A DNA stretch of 64,000 nt from an uncultured Faecalibacterium sp. (GTDB taxonomy: Bacteria > Bacillota > Clostridia > Oscillospirales > Ruminococcaceae), in NCBI GenBank assembly GCA_934512105.1, contig CAKSWQ010000006.1, positions 1 to 64,000 of the forward strand. Direction: 5' to 3'. The notes below the pieces were generated by a model. That model saw nothing but the letters and a program-made list of their open reading frames with translations, was not told the DNA's origin and did no database searches. A program made the position numbers and the translations under genes. Numbering within the stretch: position 1 is the stretch's first letter; each line of letters starts with the position of its first letter. Below are positions 52,304-60,186 of this stretch, in pieces.

Positions 52304-53200
52304 ATGAAAAATACGATCACCCCGGAAGAACACGCCCGGATCAAGCGCCGCCGCTGGCGGCAGACCTTGGGTCTGCTGATCACGGTGCTGGTGCTCATCG
52401 GGTTTATCACGGTGCTGCGGGCCGGTGTGGGCCTTGTGGCAAACCTGTTTGACGATACCGCACAAAAGCAGGAATACGAGGACAAGCTGGAAGGCCTAGT
52501 ATTGTTCGACCCCATGCCCTTTGACGGCATTGAGAACATCGATGACCTGACCCTGCGGGAGGCAGCCGTGTGGGGCTGTGTGTACAGCATTCAGGAGACG
52601 CAGGGCGGCTTTGATAACTACAACACCGACCCCGAGACCGAGCAGCTGCTGCTGCCTTCGGTGGAGGTGGACGCCTATCTGGCAAAGCTGCTGGGCCCCG
52701 GCTTCAAACTGACCCACCGTAGCTTTGACATGGAGGATATGACCGTCGAGTTTGACGAGACCACCCAGTGCTACAAGATCCCCATCACCGGTACGGTGGG
52801 CTATTACCGCGCCACTGTGGTCAAACTGTTCAAGCGCAGCGGCAAGCTGCACGTCACCGTGGGCTATATCCCCACCGCCAGCGCGGACGACAGCATCATC
52901 AACCCCTCCTCGGACACCCCCACCAAGTATATGGATTACCTGTTCGAGCGCCAGAGCGGCAGCTGGTATCTGACCGGCCTGACCGAGAGCGAGACGAAGC
53001 CCGAAAGCACAGCAAGCTCTGCGGCCGCGCAGCCGGAGCCCATGGCGGAAAGTGATGTGCAGGACGCTATTCTGGCCACTGCCGGAGACTCCGCTGCGGC
53101 AGATTCGGCTGTGCAGCCGGAGGCGCAGGCGGAAGCAGGCGCCGACAGCGCCGTGGCAGATGACTCTGCTGCCGAGGATGCCGCCGACACCGCAGCGTAA
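52304..53200 (+). CDS. Membrane-anchored hypothetical protein with Ala-rich tail
   Basis: A 298-residue protein: basic cytoplasmic N-terminus (IKRRRWRQ), one membrane segment (about 20-45), an extracytoplasmic domain (about 55-225) and a low-complexity Ala/Asp/Ser/Glu tail (about 230-298) made of short imperfect AADSA-type repeats. The extracytoplasmic part, with its YYRATVVKLFKRSGKLHVTVGYIP strand region, looks like a compact fold but I recognise no family. Possibly a cell-envelope protein. The upstream promoter and downstream terminator define a single-gene unit. Confidence 0.65.
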   Translation: MKNTITPEEHARIKRRRWRQTLGLLITVLVLIGFITVLRAGVGLVANLFDDTAQKQEYEDKLEGLVLFDPMPFDGIENIDDLTLREAAVWGCVYSIQETQGGFDNYNTDPETEQLLLPSVEVDAYLAKLLGPGFKLTHRSFDMEDMTVEFDETTQCYKIPITGTVGYYRATVVKLFKRSGKLHVTVGYIPTASADDSIINPSSDTPTKYMDYLFERQSGSWYLTGLTESETKPESTASSAAAQPEPMAESDVQDAILATAGDSAAADSAVQPEAQAEAGADSAVADDSAAEDAADTAA

Positions 53201-53211
53201 AATGTAAATGA

Positions 53212-53255
53212 AAACACCCGACTGTGAGTTTTCCTTCGCAGTCGGGTGTTTTTTT
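53212..53255 (+). terminator. Strong intrinsic terminator
   Basis: AACACCCGACTG pairs with CAGTCGGGTGTT and runs into seven Ts; the A-rich left side could also serve the convergent glycosyltransferase gene. Confidence 0.9.
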
Positions 53256-53262
53256 GCACGTC

Positions 53263-54264
53263 TTACTTTAGGTCAAACCGTACCACCACCAGCCGATACC
53301 ACAGGTAGGGCACCATGTTCCAGATCATCCACAGTTCCATCAGGATGTAGTTGGGCAGGTCTTTCAGGCGGAAGGGCCGCTTGCCCAGTTTACCCGCTTT
53401 GAGCAAGGCAAAGGCCTCGTGCATGCCCTTGTCCCAGGCCTCGCCAAAGCCCTGCTTGTGGAACTTGTAGCACTTGAGCAGGTAGCCCAGTGCCAGCGGG
53501 ATAAAGTTGAGCACCAGCATCAGCAGCGGCTCATTTTTGAGCGGCAGCAGAATGCTGTTGCGGCCGCTCTGCTGGCTTTTAAAAGCATTATACTTGACAG
53601 CACCGGTGCTGGCACCACAGATGTGGTAGCACTTGGCGGTGGGACAGAGCACATTTTTGTAGCCGGCATTGTTGGCGCGCCAGCTCAGGTCTACGTCCTC
53701 AAAGTAGGCAAAAAAGTTTTCGTCAAAGCCGCCGATCTCGTCCAGAATGCTTTTGCGGTACAGTGCTGCGCCGCCGCAGGCCGAGAAGATACGCTTTTGC
53801 TTTGTGTAGCGGCTGACGCGGCGGCCATCACCGGTCTTGCAGGCAAAGCCCATCCATGTCACATAGTCCCCGGCATCATCGGCCAGTTCCCGCTCAAAAT
53901 GCCGGATCATCAGGCTTTGCACCGCAAAAATTTTGGGGTCTGCATCGGCGGTGTGCAAAAGCTCTGCCAGCCACTGCGGCTCGGCAAAGGCGTCGTTGTT
54001 GAACAGCACCACATACTTGCTCTGCGCCCGGGCAATGCCCTGATTCACCGCGTAGGAAAAGCCGGTGTTGCGTCCGTTTTCGATCAGGGTGAAGTTGGGG
54101 CGGGTGCAGTAGCTGCGGGCCTGCGCAAGACTTTCGTCGGTGGAACCGTTGTCCACCACGATCAGATCAAAGTCCTGCTCAGTCTGGGCGTAGATGGACT
54201 CGATGGAGTCCTTCAGCCAGCCCTTGCCGTTGATGTTTGGGATAATGATGGTCGCTTTTATCAT
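53263..54264 (-). CDS. Family 2 glycosyltransferase (rhamnosyltransferase-like)
   Basis: A 333-residue GT-A enzyme of GT2: IIPNINGKGWLKDSIESIYAQ (start), VVDNGSTDESL (about 36), FNNDAFAEPQWL (about 88, metal-binding region) and the acceptor-side SACGGAALYRKSILDEIGGFDENFFAYFEDVDLSWRA (about 162-199) of rhamnosyltransferase-type members. The C-terminal 80 residues are basic and amphipathic, probably membrane-associated. It likely adds a sugar to a cell-surface polymer. AGGAG precedes the ATG at 54264. Not adjacent to other polysaccharide genes. Confidence 0.85.
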   Translation of the reverse strand: MIKATIIIPNINGKGWLKDSIESIYAQTEQDFDLIVVDNGSTDESLAQARSYCTRPNFTLIENGRNTGFSYAVNQGIARAQSKYVVLFNNDAFAEPQWLAELLHTADADPKIFAVQSLMIRHFERELADDAGDYVTWMGFACKTGDGRRVSRYTKQKRIFSACGGAALYRKSILDEIGGFDENFFAYFEDVDLSWRANNAGYKNVLCPTAKCYHICGASTGAVKYNAFKSQQSGRNSILLPLKNEPLLMLVLNFIPLALGYLLKCYKFHKQGFGEAWDKGMHEAFALLKAGKLGKRPFRLKDLPNYILMELWMIWNMVPYLWYRLVVVRFDLK

Positions 54265-54411
54265 AAAAGTTACTCCTGTTTTCGTCAATTACAGAGAGAG
54301 TATATCATATTATCGCAAAAATGCAAACCTCTCGGATAACGCCTGCCCTCGTTTGCAAGGCAATGCCCGGGGAGCTGTGACAGAATTGGCTAAAAAAATT
54401 GTATGAACCCC

Positions 54412-54439
54412 TTGACACAATCTGAAAAATGAGTATTAT
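54412..54439 (+). promoter_or_regulatory. Promoter of GntR-ABC operon
   Basis: TTGACA (54412-54417), 16-base spacer, TATTAT (54434-54439), 47 bases before the GntR start. The regulator probably binds around it. Confidence 0.75.
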
Positions 54440-54486
54440 TGTATTAGGCACTTAACACAGAAACACAAAATGCAGGGAGGGCTACG

Positions 54487-54864
54487 ATGAGTGAACAATT
54501 TGATTCCAGCCGTCCGATCTATGCACAGCTGGTAGAGCGGTTGAAGGCGAAGATCCTTGCGGGGACATACCCGCCCGGAGGACATCTTGACTCGGTGCGG
54601 GATATGGCCGCAGCCGCAGGGGTGAACCCGAATACCATGCAGCGTGCGCTGGCACAGCTGGAAACGGAGGGGCTTGTCCGGACCGAACGGACGGCGGGCC
54701 GCTATGTGACGGAGGATACCATGTTGATCGAACAATTGCGTGCCGCGACCGCGGAAAAGTTCGCGGAAGAATTTCTGGAAAAGATGCGGGGCATCGGGTA
54801 CAGTCCGGCGCAGGTCGCCGAATTGCTGGCCCGTCAGACGAAAGGAGAACCGAATCATGAGTGA
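54487..54864 (+). CDS. GntR-family (YtrA-type) regulator
   Basis: A 125-residue regulator: winged helix at about 8-75 (PIYAQLVERLKAKILAGTYPPGGHLDSVRDMAAAAGVNPNTMQRALAQLETEGLV) with a short helical tail of the YtrA subfamily, which commonly represses the ABC transporter operon it heads. GGGAGGG lies just before the ATG. It overlaps the ATPase start by 8 bases. The effector is unknown, often a cell-wall-active agent in this subfamily. Confidence 0.85.
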   Translation: MSEQFDSSRPIYAQLVERLKAKILAGTYPPGGHLDSVRDMAAAAGVNPNTMQRALAQLETEGLVRTERTAGRYVTEDTMLIEQLRAATAEKFAEEFLEKMRGIGYSPAQVAELLARQTKGEPNHE

Positions 54865-55555
54865 ACTTCTGACCTGTGAAGGGCTGACAAAACACTACGG
54901 CGCAAAAACCGCGCTGGACGGTGTGGATCTGCACATCGGCTTTGGGAAGATCGTTGGCCTGCTGGGGCCGAACGGCAGCGGCAAGACCACCCTGATCAAA
55001 CTGGCAAACGGTCTGCTGCAGCCTGACAGCGGCAGCATCCGGATCGCCGGGATGAAGCCCGGCGTGGAGAGCAAGGCAATCGTATCCTACCTGCCCGATG
55101 CCGACTGGCTTCCCGGCTGGATGCGGGTAGAGCAGCTGGTGAAGATGTTTGGGGACTTCTATAAGGACTTCGATCCGGCCCGGGCGAATGAGATGCTGGC
55201 AAATCTGGAACTTTCCCCCAAAGACGTCCTCAAGACCCTTTCCAAGGGCAACCGGGAAAAGGTGCAGCTCATCCTTGCCATGAGCCGGAATGCCCGGCTC
55301 TATCTGCTGGATGAACCCATCGGCGGCGTGGACCCGGCGGCACGGGATTATATCCTGCACACCATCCTGTCCAATTACAGCAAGGACGCGACCGTCCTCA
55401 TCTCGACCCACCTGATCGAGGATATCGAGCCGGTGCTGGATGAGGCCATCTTCCTGAAAGAGGGAACGGTCTTTGCTCACCGCAGTGTGGATGAGATCCG
55501 TGAGAATGAGGGAATGAGCGTGGACGCATATTTCCGGGAGGTATTCAAATGCTGA
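54857..55555 (+). CDS. ABC transporter ATP-binding protein
   Basis: A 232-residue ATPase: Walker A GPNGSGKTT (about 37-45), Q-loop SYLPDADWLP, a signature region TLSKGNREKVQLILAM in which LSGGQ is degenerate (LSKGN), Walker B ARLYLLDEPIGG (about 150), H-loop STHLIED. This signature variant is common in YtrB-like transporters. It overlaps both neighbours. Works with the permease encoded next; the direction of transport is probably export or antibiotic sensing. Confidence 0.85.
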   Translation: MSELLTCEGLTKHYGAKTALDGVDLHIGFGKIVGLLGPNGSGKTTLIKLANGLLQPDSGSIRIAGMKPGVESKAIVSYLPDADWLPGWMRVEQLVKMFGDFYKDFDPARANEMLANLELSPKDVLKTLSKGNREKVQLILAMSRNARLYLLDEPIGGVDPAARDYILHTILSNYSKDATVLISTHLIEDIEPVLDEAIFLKEGTVFAHRSVDEIRENEGMSVDAYFREVFKC

Positions 55556-56367
55556 AAAATCTGTTGAAGTATGAATTCCGGGCGACCGGACGGACCTATG
55601 GCGGCCTGTATCTGGTCTGGCTGCTGGTTGCGCTGGCAATGGGGATCTCGATGCGGGACGAAGTCTGGGACAATGGCAGCAGCCAGATCTGGGCATACCT
55701 GATGTTTGCCTACTTTGCCATCGGGGTTGCCATCGGAGTGGTCTGTATTGTGACGATCATCCAGCGGTTCACCAAAAATCTGTTGGGGCGGGAGGGCTAT
55801 CTCATGCACACCCTTCCGGTCCATCCAGAGCAGCTGGTTGCGTCCAAACTCATTTCCAGCATGGTCTGGGTGATCTGCAGCGGAGTGGTCGGGATCCTGT
55901 CCGTCCTTCTGATGCTGGTCGGCCTGGGCGCCTTCGAGGATTCCAAAACGGTCATCAATGGGGAGACGATCACGACGGGCTGGGGCGATGTCCTGAAATT
56001 CAGCTGGAAGGCGATCCAGAGCATCGGCGGTGAATTCTGGAGCGAGCTGGTGTGGATCATCGTCCTTGGTCTGGCGGGCGTTGCAGTCCTCATCCTCTGT
56101 ATCTACGCCGCCTGCATGATCGGGCATCAGTTCAGGAACCATTCCACGATTGCCAGCATTCTGGCCTTCTTCCTGTTGCAGCTGATTCAGGGCAAACTGG
56201 ATGCAGGCGGCGGGATCCGGGTGATCGTTGGCTCTGTGGCAGCGATGCCGATGGCTTATTCCGCCAGCGGCAATCCCTGGCTCGTCCTTCTTGTAACGAT
56301 TCTGATCGGCGCAGTCTATTTTGTCCTTACCAGCTGGCTGATGAAAAATAAGCTGGATCTGGAATAA
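55549..56367 (+). CDS. ABC transporter permease (six membrane segments)
   Basis: A 272-residue integral membrane protein with about six hydrophobic segments (near 18-35, 48-75, 100-125, 165-192, 205-220, 240-262), of the ABC-2/YtrC-like class. It overlaps the ATPase gene by 7 bases and ends before a strong terminator. Substrate not predictable from sequence. Confidence 0.8.
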   Translation: MLKNLLKYEFRATGRTYGGLYLVWLLVALAMGISMRDEVWDNGSSQIWAYLMFAYFAIGVAIGVVCIVTIIQRFTKNLLGREGYLMHTLPVHPEQLVASKLISSMVWVICSGVVGILSVLLMLVGLGAFEDSKTVINGETITTGWGDVLKFSWKAIQSIGGEFWSELVWIIVLGLAGVAVLILCIYAACMIGHQFRNHSTIASILAFFLLQLIQGKLDAGGGIRVIVGSVAAMPMAYSASGNPWLVLLVTILIGAVYFVLTSWLMKNKLDLE

Positions 56368-56378
56368 GCATAAAAACC

Positions 56379-56424
56379 AAACCCCGGCCGTTGCAGATGA
56401 AACATACTGCAAAGGCCGGGGTTT
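56379..56424. terminator. Bidirectional terminator, long stem
   Basis: AAACCCCGGCC pairs with GGCCGGGGTTT, with a second inner stem TTGCAG/CTGCAA. It lies between the convergent permease and lipoprotein genes. Confidence 0.9.
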
Positions 56425-56435
56425 ATGCGGGAAAA

Positions 56436-56993
56436 TTATTTTGCGAGAGCCTTTTCAATATTGGCCAGAATGGTGTCGTGCTCCTCGGCGCAGACCAGAA
56501 CCACCTCGCCGGTGGGGGCTACGGTGACGGTAGCGGCCTTGGCCACGAGGTACTGATCCTCAAGATAGTGCTCCATGGACTGCTGCTCGCTGGCAATATA
56601 GGCCTCCAGTGCAGCCTTTACTTCATCGGTCTTGCCCTCAGCAGGCTTTACGATGGCGACAGCGTAGCTGCGCACCATCATGCTGGAAATGCTGGCGGCA
56701 AAGGCAGTGTACTGGCCGTCCTCCAGGTTCAGCAGGGGCATCAGGATGTCCCGGATCTCCTCGTTCAGCTGGTCGGGCTCGTACTCGGCGCTGTAACCGT
56801 CGATGGCGGTAAACTTGCCGTCCTCGCCCTTGGTAAAGATCATATCGTACTCGTTGTCCTCGTCGCTGCGGGCGTCGTGGATGATCTGGGAGTAGTCCTT
56901 GGGGGTGGAGCTGTCGGCCTTGCTGCCGCCGGAGCAGCCCACCAGAGTAAACAGGGTCAGCCCTGCCAGCAGGGCGGCGATGAATTTTTTCAT
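56436..56993 (-). CDS. DUF4358 lipoprotein
   Basis: A 185-residue exported lipoprotein: signal peptide MKKFIAALLAGLTLFTLVGC with lipobox LVGC at residues 17-20, a Ser/Gly spacer, then a DUF4358-like domain (about 60-180) with the MVRSYAVAIVKPAEGKTDEVKAALEAYIASEQ pattern. It would be anchored to the outer face of the membrane; function unknown. AAAGGAAA precedes the ATG at 56993. Single gene. Confidence 0.8.
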   Translation of the reverse strand: MKKFIAALLAGLTLFTLVGCSGGSKADSSTPKDYSQIIHDARSDEDNEYDMIFTKGEDGKFTAIDGYSAEYEPDQLNEEIRDILMPLLNLEDGQYTAFAASISSMMVRSYAVAIVKPAEGKTDEVKAALEAYIASEQQSMEHYLEDQYLVAKAATVTVAPTGEVVLVCAEEHDTILANIEKALAK

Positions 56994-57150
56994 AGTATTG
57001 CATTTCCTTTCATAGTGCTGTGTGTGGAAGGTGCAGCCGGGCGCACATGTTACAGGTAGTGTGTGCCGGTTTTGGGCTGCTATTCTGGATACGAACCACC
57101 GCACCGCAAAATTGCAGGGAAAAAGTAACAGTTTTATGAACGGCGCGCGC

Positions 57151-57591
57151 TTACAGCATCAAAGCGTCCAGATCGCCGTGGTTCACCGGGGTGGACAGGA
57201 TGATCTGGGTGCTGGTAGTGCCAAGCTTCTGGAACTGTAAGATCAGATGTTCCAGCTGTGGCATGCTGCCGCAGCTGACCTTGACCAGAAAGGTGTACGC
57301 ACCGGTAACGTGGTAGCATTGCAGCACCTCGCGGCTGTTCTGCAGCAGCTCCAGAAAAGCATCCTGCTTGGAGGGGGCTACGGAAAGGCTGATGAGCGCA
57401 TCCACATACATCCGGTCTGCCGGACGGTTCAGCGTGACGGTATAGCCGCTGATGATGCCGTCTGTTTCCAGTTTGTGGATACGGCTGGAGACTGCCGGGC
57501 TGGTAAGCGACACCTGCTCCGCAATTTCTTTGACGGGCATCCGTGCATTTTTGGCCAGAAGGGTGAGGATTTTGCGGTCAAGATCGTCCAT
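57151..57591 (-). CDS. Lrp/AsnC-family regulator
   Basis: A 146-residue regulator: HTH at about 1-60 (MDDLDRKILTLLAKNARMPVKEIAEQVSLTSPAVSSRIHKLETDGIISGY) and a RAM effector-binding domain at about 65-145. The family senses amino acids and forms octamers. GGAGG precedes the start at 57591. The genes it controls are not obvious; no amino-acid gene is adjacent apart from the methionine-related gene at 60187. Confidence 0.9.
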   Translation of the reverse strand: MDDLDRKILTLLAKNARMPVKEIAEQVSLTSPAVSSRIHKLETDGIISGYTVTLNRPADRMYVDALISLSVAPSKQDAFLELLQNSREVLQCYHVTGAYTFLVKVSCGSMPQLEHLILQFQKLGTTSTQIILSTPVNHGDLDALML

Positions 57592-57770
57592 GAGAAGAGC
57601 CTCCTTCAAAAATATGTTGGATTGTATAAAATTTTCTGAAAGTAAAGTTTTTATGTTGTGCAAACCCACAGAAATGGAATAAAATTTCGTTTCTGAAATT
57701 CTATGTTAATTATATAAAGTTTTTGTGAAAAAGTAAAGTATTATTTTAAAGCAAAATCCGAAAATCTTGT

Positions 57771-57798
57771 TTGACAAGAAAAGAAAAACGGGTATAAT
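57771..57798 (+). promoter_or_regulatory. Consensus promoter without a downstream protein gene
   Basis: TTGACA (57771-57776) and TATAAT (57793-57798), both perfect consensus, with a 16-base spacer. It reads into the candidate small RNA at 57805. Confidence 0.8.
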
Positions 57799-57804
57799 AC
57801 ATCA

Positions 57805-57914
57805 TGCAAGGCAGCGCAACGCACAAAAGCCTGCCAATGAAATTGAGATTCACCACTTTATATACTTTCCCACCCCTCTATACACAAAAACCCGCTGCCA
57901 GGCGGGTTTTTGTG
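57805..57914 (+). ncRNA. Candidate small RNA
   Basis: A unit of about 110 bases between a consensus promoter and an intrinsic terminator (CACAAAAACCCGC/GCGGGTTTTTGTG, 57883-57914). No ORF in it has a ribosome site. An unpaired pyrimidine-rich stretch TTTCCCACCCCTC (57867-57879) just before the terminator could pair with ribosome-binding sites, as in many trans-acting sRNAs. The transcript start and targets are inferred. Confidence 0.6.
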
Positions 57915-57942
57915 TTTGTTGGGGCTTTTTGCATGGAACGAT

Positions 57943-58156
57943 TGGAATGGCCTCCGCTGCTGCTCTGGCCATATTCAGCGGAAAAATTATTTATAAGTTC
58001 GGAATACCGGAGTGTCTGCGGACGCTCCGGTATTCCATTTTCACAGGCGGGGTCGTGACCGGAAACAGCAGTTTCACTGGGCAAGTCCGCTGCTTGCTGC
58101 TGCACTCTTTTGTGAAAAAAGCAATCCCGAAACGCCTGCGGGCGTTTCGGGATTGC
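57943..58156 (+). repeat. Hairpin repeat family, copy D (two hairpins)
   Basis: Core 57943-57998 (GGAATGGCCTCCGCTGCTGC, then TCTGGCCATATTCAGCGG). Hairpin H4 is 58001-58036 (16-bp stem GGAATACCGGAGTGTC with one G-T pair, loop TGCG, then ATTTTCACA). Hairpin H5 is 58121-58156 (16-bp perfect stem GCAATCCCGAAACGCC, loop TGCG, with TGTGAAAAAA before it). H5 lies ten bases from the hflX stop and may also end that transcript. The gap 57592-58166 holds only this, the sRNA unit and AT-rich DNA. Confidence 0.8.
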
Positions 58157-58166
58157 AAATAAAAAT

Positions 58167-59432
58167 TTAAACCAGATAGCCCTCAAAGCAGTGCAGATCC
58201 TCGGTCTTGACGATGCCCTCCAGATACAGCCCGTCCTCCCGGTATTCTTCCGCCTGCACACTGCCGCGCTCCCGCATGGGGGCGGCAAGTCCCAGCTTGT
58301 CGTAGGGCAGCAGCACCCGGATGGTGTGCACCCGGTCGCTGAGCACCTCGTCCAGCTTTTGCAGCAGTTTGTCCAGCCCGTAGCCGGTCTTGGCGCTGGT
58401 CAGCAGAATGTCGGGGTCAAAGCTCAGGGTGTTGGGCTTGTCGCATTTGTTGTACACGGTCAGGCGGGGGATGTCGGCACAGTCCAGCCCGTCCAGCACC
58501 TCGTCGGTGACGGCAAGCTGCTCCTCGCGCTGCTCGTCCCCGGCGTCTGCCACCCGGACGATCACATCCGACCATGCGGCTTCCTCCAGCGTAGACTTGA
58601 ACGCCTCCACCAGATTGTGGGGCAGGCGGGACACAAAGCCTACCGTATCCACCAGCAGCACCGCCATGCCGCTGGGCAGCACCAGCTTGCGGCTGGTGGG
58701 GTCCAGTGTGGCAAACAGCATATCGGCCTCGGCTACGCTGGGGCCGCACAGGGCGTTCATCAGGCTGGATTTGCCCACGTTGGTGTAGCCCACAAGGCTT
58801 ACCACCGGCATTCCGGTCTTGGCGCGGGCCTTGCGGCTCTCGCCCCGGCGCTTTTCCATCTCGGCCAGCTTTTCAGCCAGCGCATCAATGCGGGCGTGCA
58901 CATGGCGGCGGTCCAGCTCCAGCTTGGTCTCACCGGCACCGCGGCGGGCACCGCCGCCGCCGCCACCGCCGCCGCCCTGACGGCTCAGCGCCTCGCCCAT
59001 GCCTTGCAGGCGGGGCAGGCGATAGCGCAGCAGCGCCAGCTCGGTCTGTAATTTGCCCTCGTTGGTCACGGCGCGGCTGCGGAAGATCTCCAAAATCAGC
59101 ATGGTGCGGTCGATGACTTCCAGCCCGCCCAGCGCATTGGAGATGTTGCGGATCTGGCTGCCGGTCAGCTCGCCGTCAAACACGGCGCATTCCGCGCCCA
59201 GCGTCTGGGCGGAAAGAGAGGCTTCTTCCAGCTTGCCGCTGCCCAGAACGATGCCGGTCTCCGGGGTCTGGCGCTTCTGGGTGATCTGCGCCACGGCCTC
59301 CATGTGGTTGGCTTCGCACAAAGCAGAAAGCTCTGCCAGACTGCGCTCGCAGTCCCACAGCCCCTGATCCAGTGCCAGAAGCACCACCTTTGTGGGAGGG
59401 GTCTCGGTTAAAATATCATAAAGCTCGCTCAA
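58167..59432 (-). CDS. hflX: GTPase HflX
   Basis: A 421-residue ribosome-associated GTPase that splits stalled or heat-damaged ribosomes. The N-terminal HflX domain (about 10-180) contains a run of nine Gly (about 151-159) in the linker before RRGAGETKLELDRR. The G domain follows: G1 GYTNVGKSS (about 215), DPTSRKL switch, G3 DTVGF (about 262), G4 NKCD (about 332). Family length is normal. It overlaps the upstream GNAT gene by four bases, so both are co-translated. Confidence 0.9.
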   Translation of the reverse strand: MSELYDILTETPPTKVVLLALDQGLWDCERSLAELSALCEANHMEAVAQITQKRQTPETGIVLGSGKLEEASLSAQTLGAECAVFDGELTGSQIRNISNALGGLEVIDRTMLILEIFRSRAVTNEGKLQTELALLRYRLPRLQGMGEALSRQGGGGGGGGGARRGAGETKLELDRRHVHARIDALAEKLAEMEKRRGESRKARAKTGMPVVSLVGYTNVGKSSLMNALCGPSVAEADMLFATLDPTSRKLVLPSGMAVLLVDTVGFVSRLPHNLVEAFKSTLEEAAWSDVIVRVADAGDEQREEQLAVTDEVLDGLDCADIPRLTVYNKCDKPNTLSFDPDILLTSAKTGYGLDKLLQKLDEVLSDRVHTIRVLLPYDKLGLAAPMRERGSVQAEEYREDGLYLEGIVKTEDLHCFEGYLV

Positions 59433-60037
59433 AGTAAGTCCTTTCTGTTATCGTAGCGTTCTTTTGTCAGCAGATAGCACCGGCATTCCACCGGTGTGCC
59501 GTCAAATTTGTGGTAAACGTCGTTGTGGTGGTACACAAAACCGGCCTTTTCCATCACCCGGCCGCTGGCGGGGTTCTGCACCGCATGGCAGCAGGTGAGG
59601 AAGGCACCGCCTACCTGTCTGAACCAGAAGTCCACTACGGCCTGCAGCGCCTCGGTGGTAAGGCCCTTGCCCCACCATTTCTGCCCGATGCAGTAGCCCG
59701 GCTCCCAGATGCCGTCGGAAAGATCCAGCCCCGGCCACTTGGCCTTTTGCTGCGGCTCGCCCAGCAGGGCGTTGTACACGGAGAGAGAGCCGAACACCTG
59801 TCCGGTGGCTTTTTCCACCATGGCCCATTGGTAGTAATCGGGGTTCGGATACAGTTCTGCCCACGCCGAAAGCAGCTCCCGGGTCTCGGCGGGGCTTTTG
59901 TGCGGCTCCCAGCGCAAAAAACGGGTCACGGCTGAGTCATTTGCCCAGTTTGCGTACATCTGCGGGGCATCCTGCGGCAGCAGGCGGCGCAGCAGCAGAC
60001 GGCTGGTCTCCAGTTCAGGTGTGCCGGTATGGCGCAT
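59429..60037 (-). CDS. GNAT-family N-acetyltransferase
   Basis: A 202-residue acetyltransferase of the RimJ/RimL-like branch: LETSRLLLRRLLPQDAPQMYANWANDSAVTRFLRW (start), the IGQKWWGKGLTTEALQAVVDFWF acetyl-CoA-binding motif (about 123-145) and AVQNPASGRVMEKAGF (about 155-170). Substrate, a protein N-terminus or small molecule, is not predictable. The start at 60037 follows GGAGAGG; an upstream ATG at 60061 is less well placed. Its stop overlaps hflX. Confidence 0.85.
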   Translation of the reverse strand: MRHTGTPELETSRLLLRRLLPQDAPQMYANWANDSAVTRFLRWEPHKSPAETRELLSAWAELYPNPDYYQWAMVEKATGQVFGSLSVYNALLGEPQQKAKWPGLDLSDGIWEPGYCIGQKWWGKGLTTEALQAVVDFWFRQVGGAFLTCCHAVQNPASGRVMEKAGFVYHHNDVYHKFDGTPVECRCYLLTKERYDNRKDLL

Positions 60038-60186
60038 GATCCATCCTCTCCCTTTTCTCAAAAGTTATTCCTAAGATAGCACAAAAACGACCGCGCCGCA
60101 AGCGAAATCAAGAAAACCGCTTGACCGGATGGGTGAACTACGATAAACTGAAAGATGAAATCTTTTATAGGGAAGGGAAAGTATCA

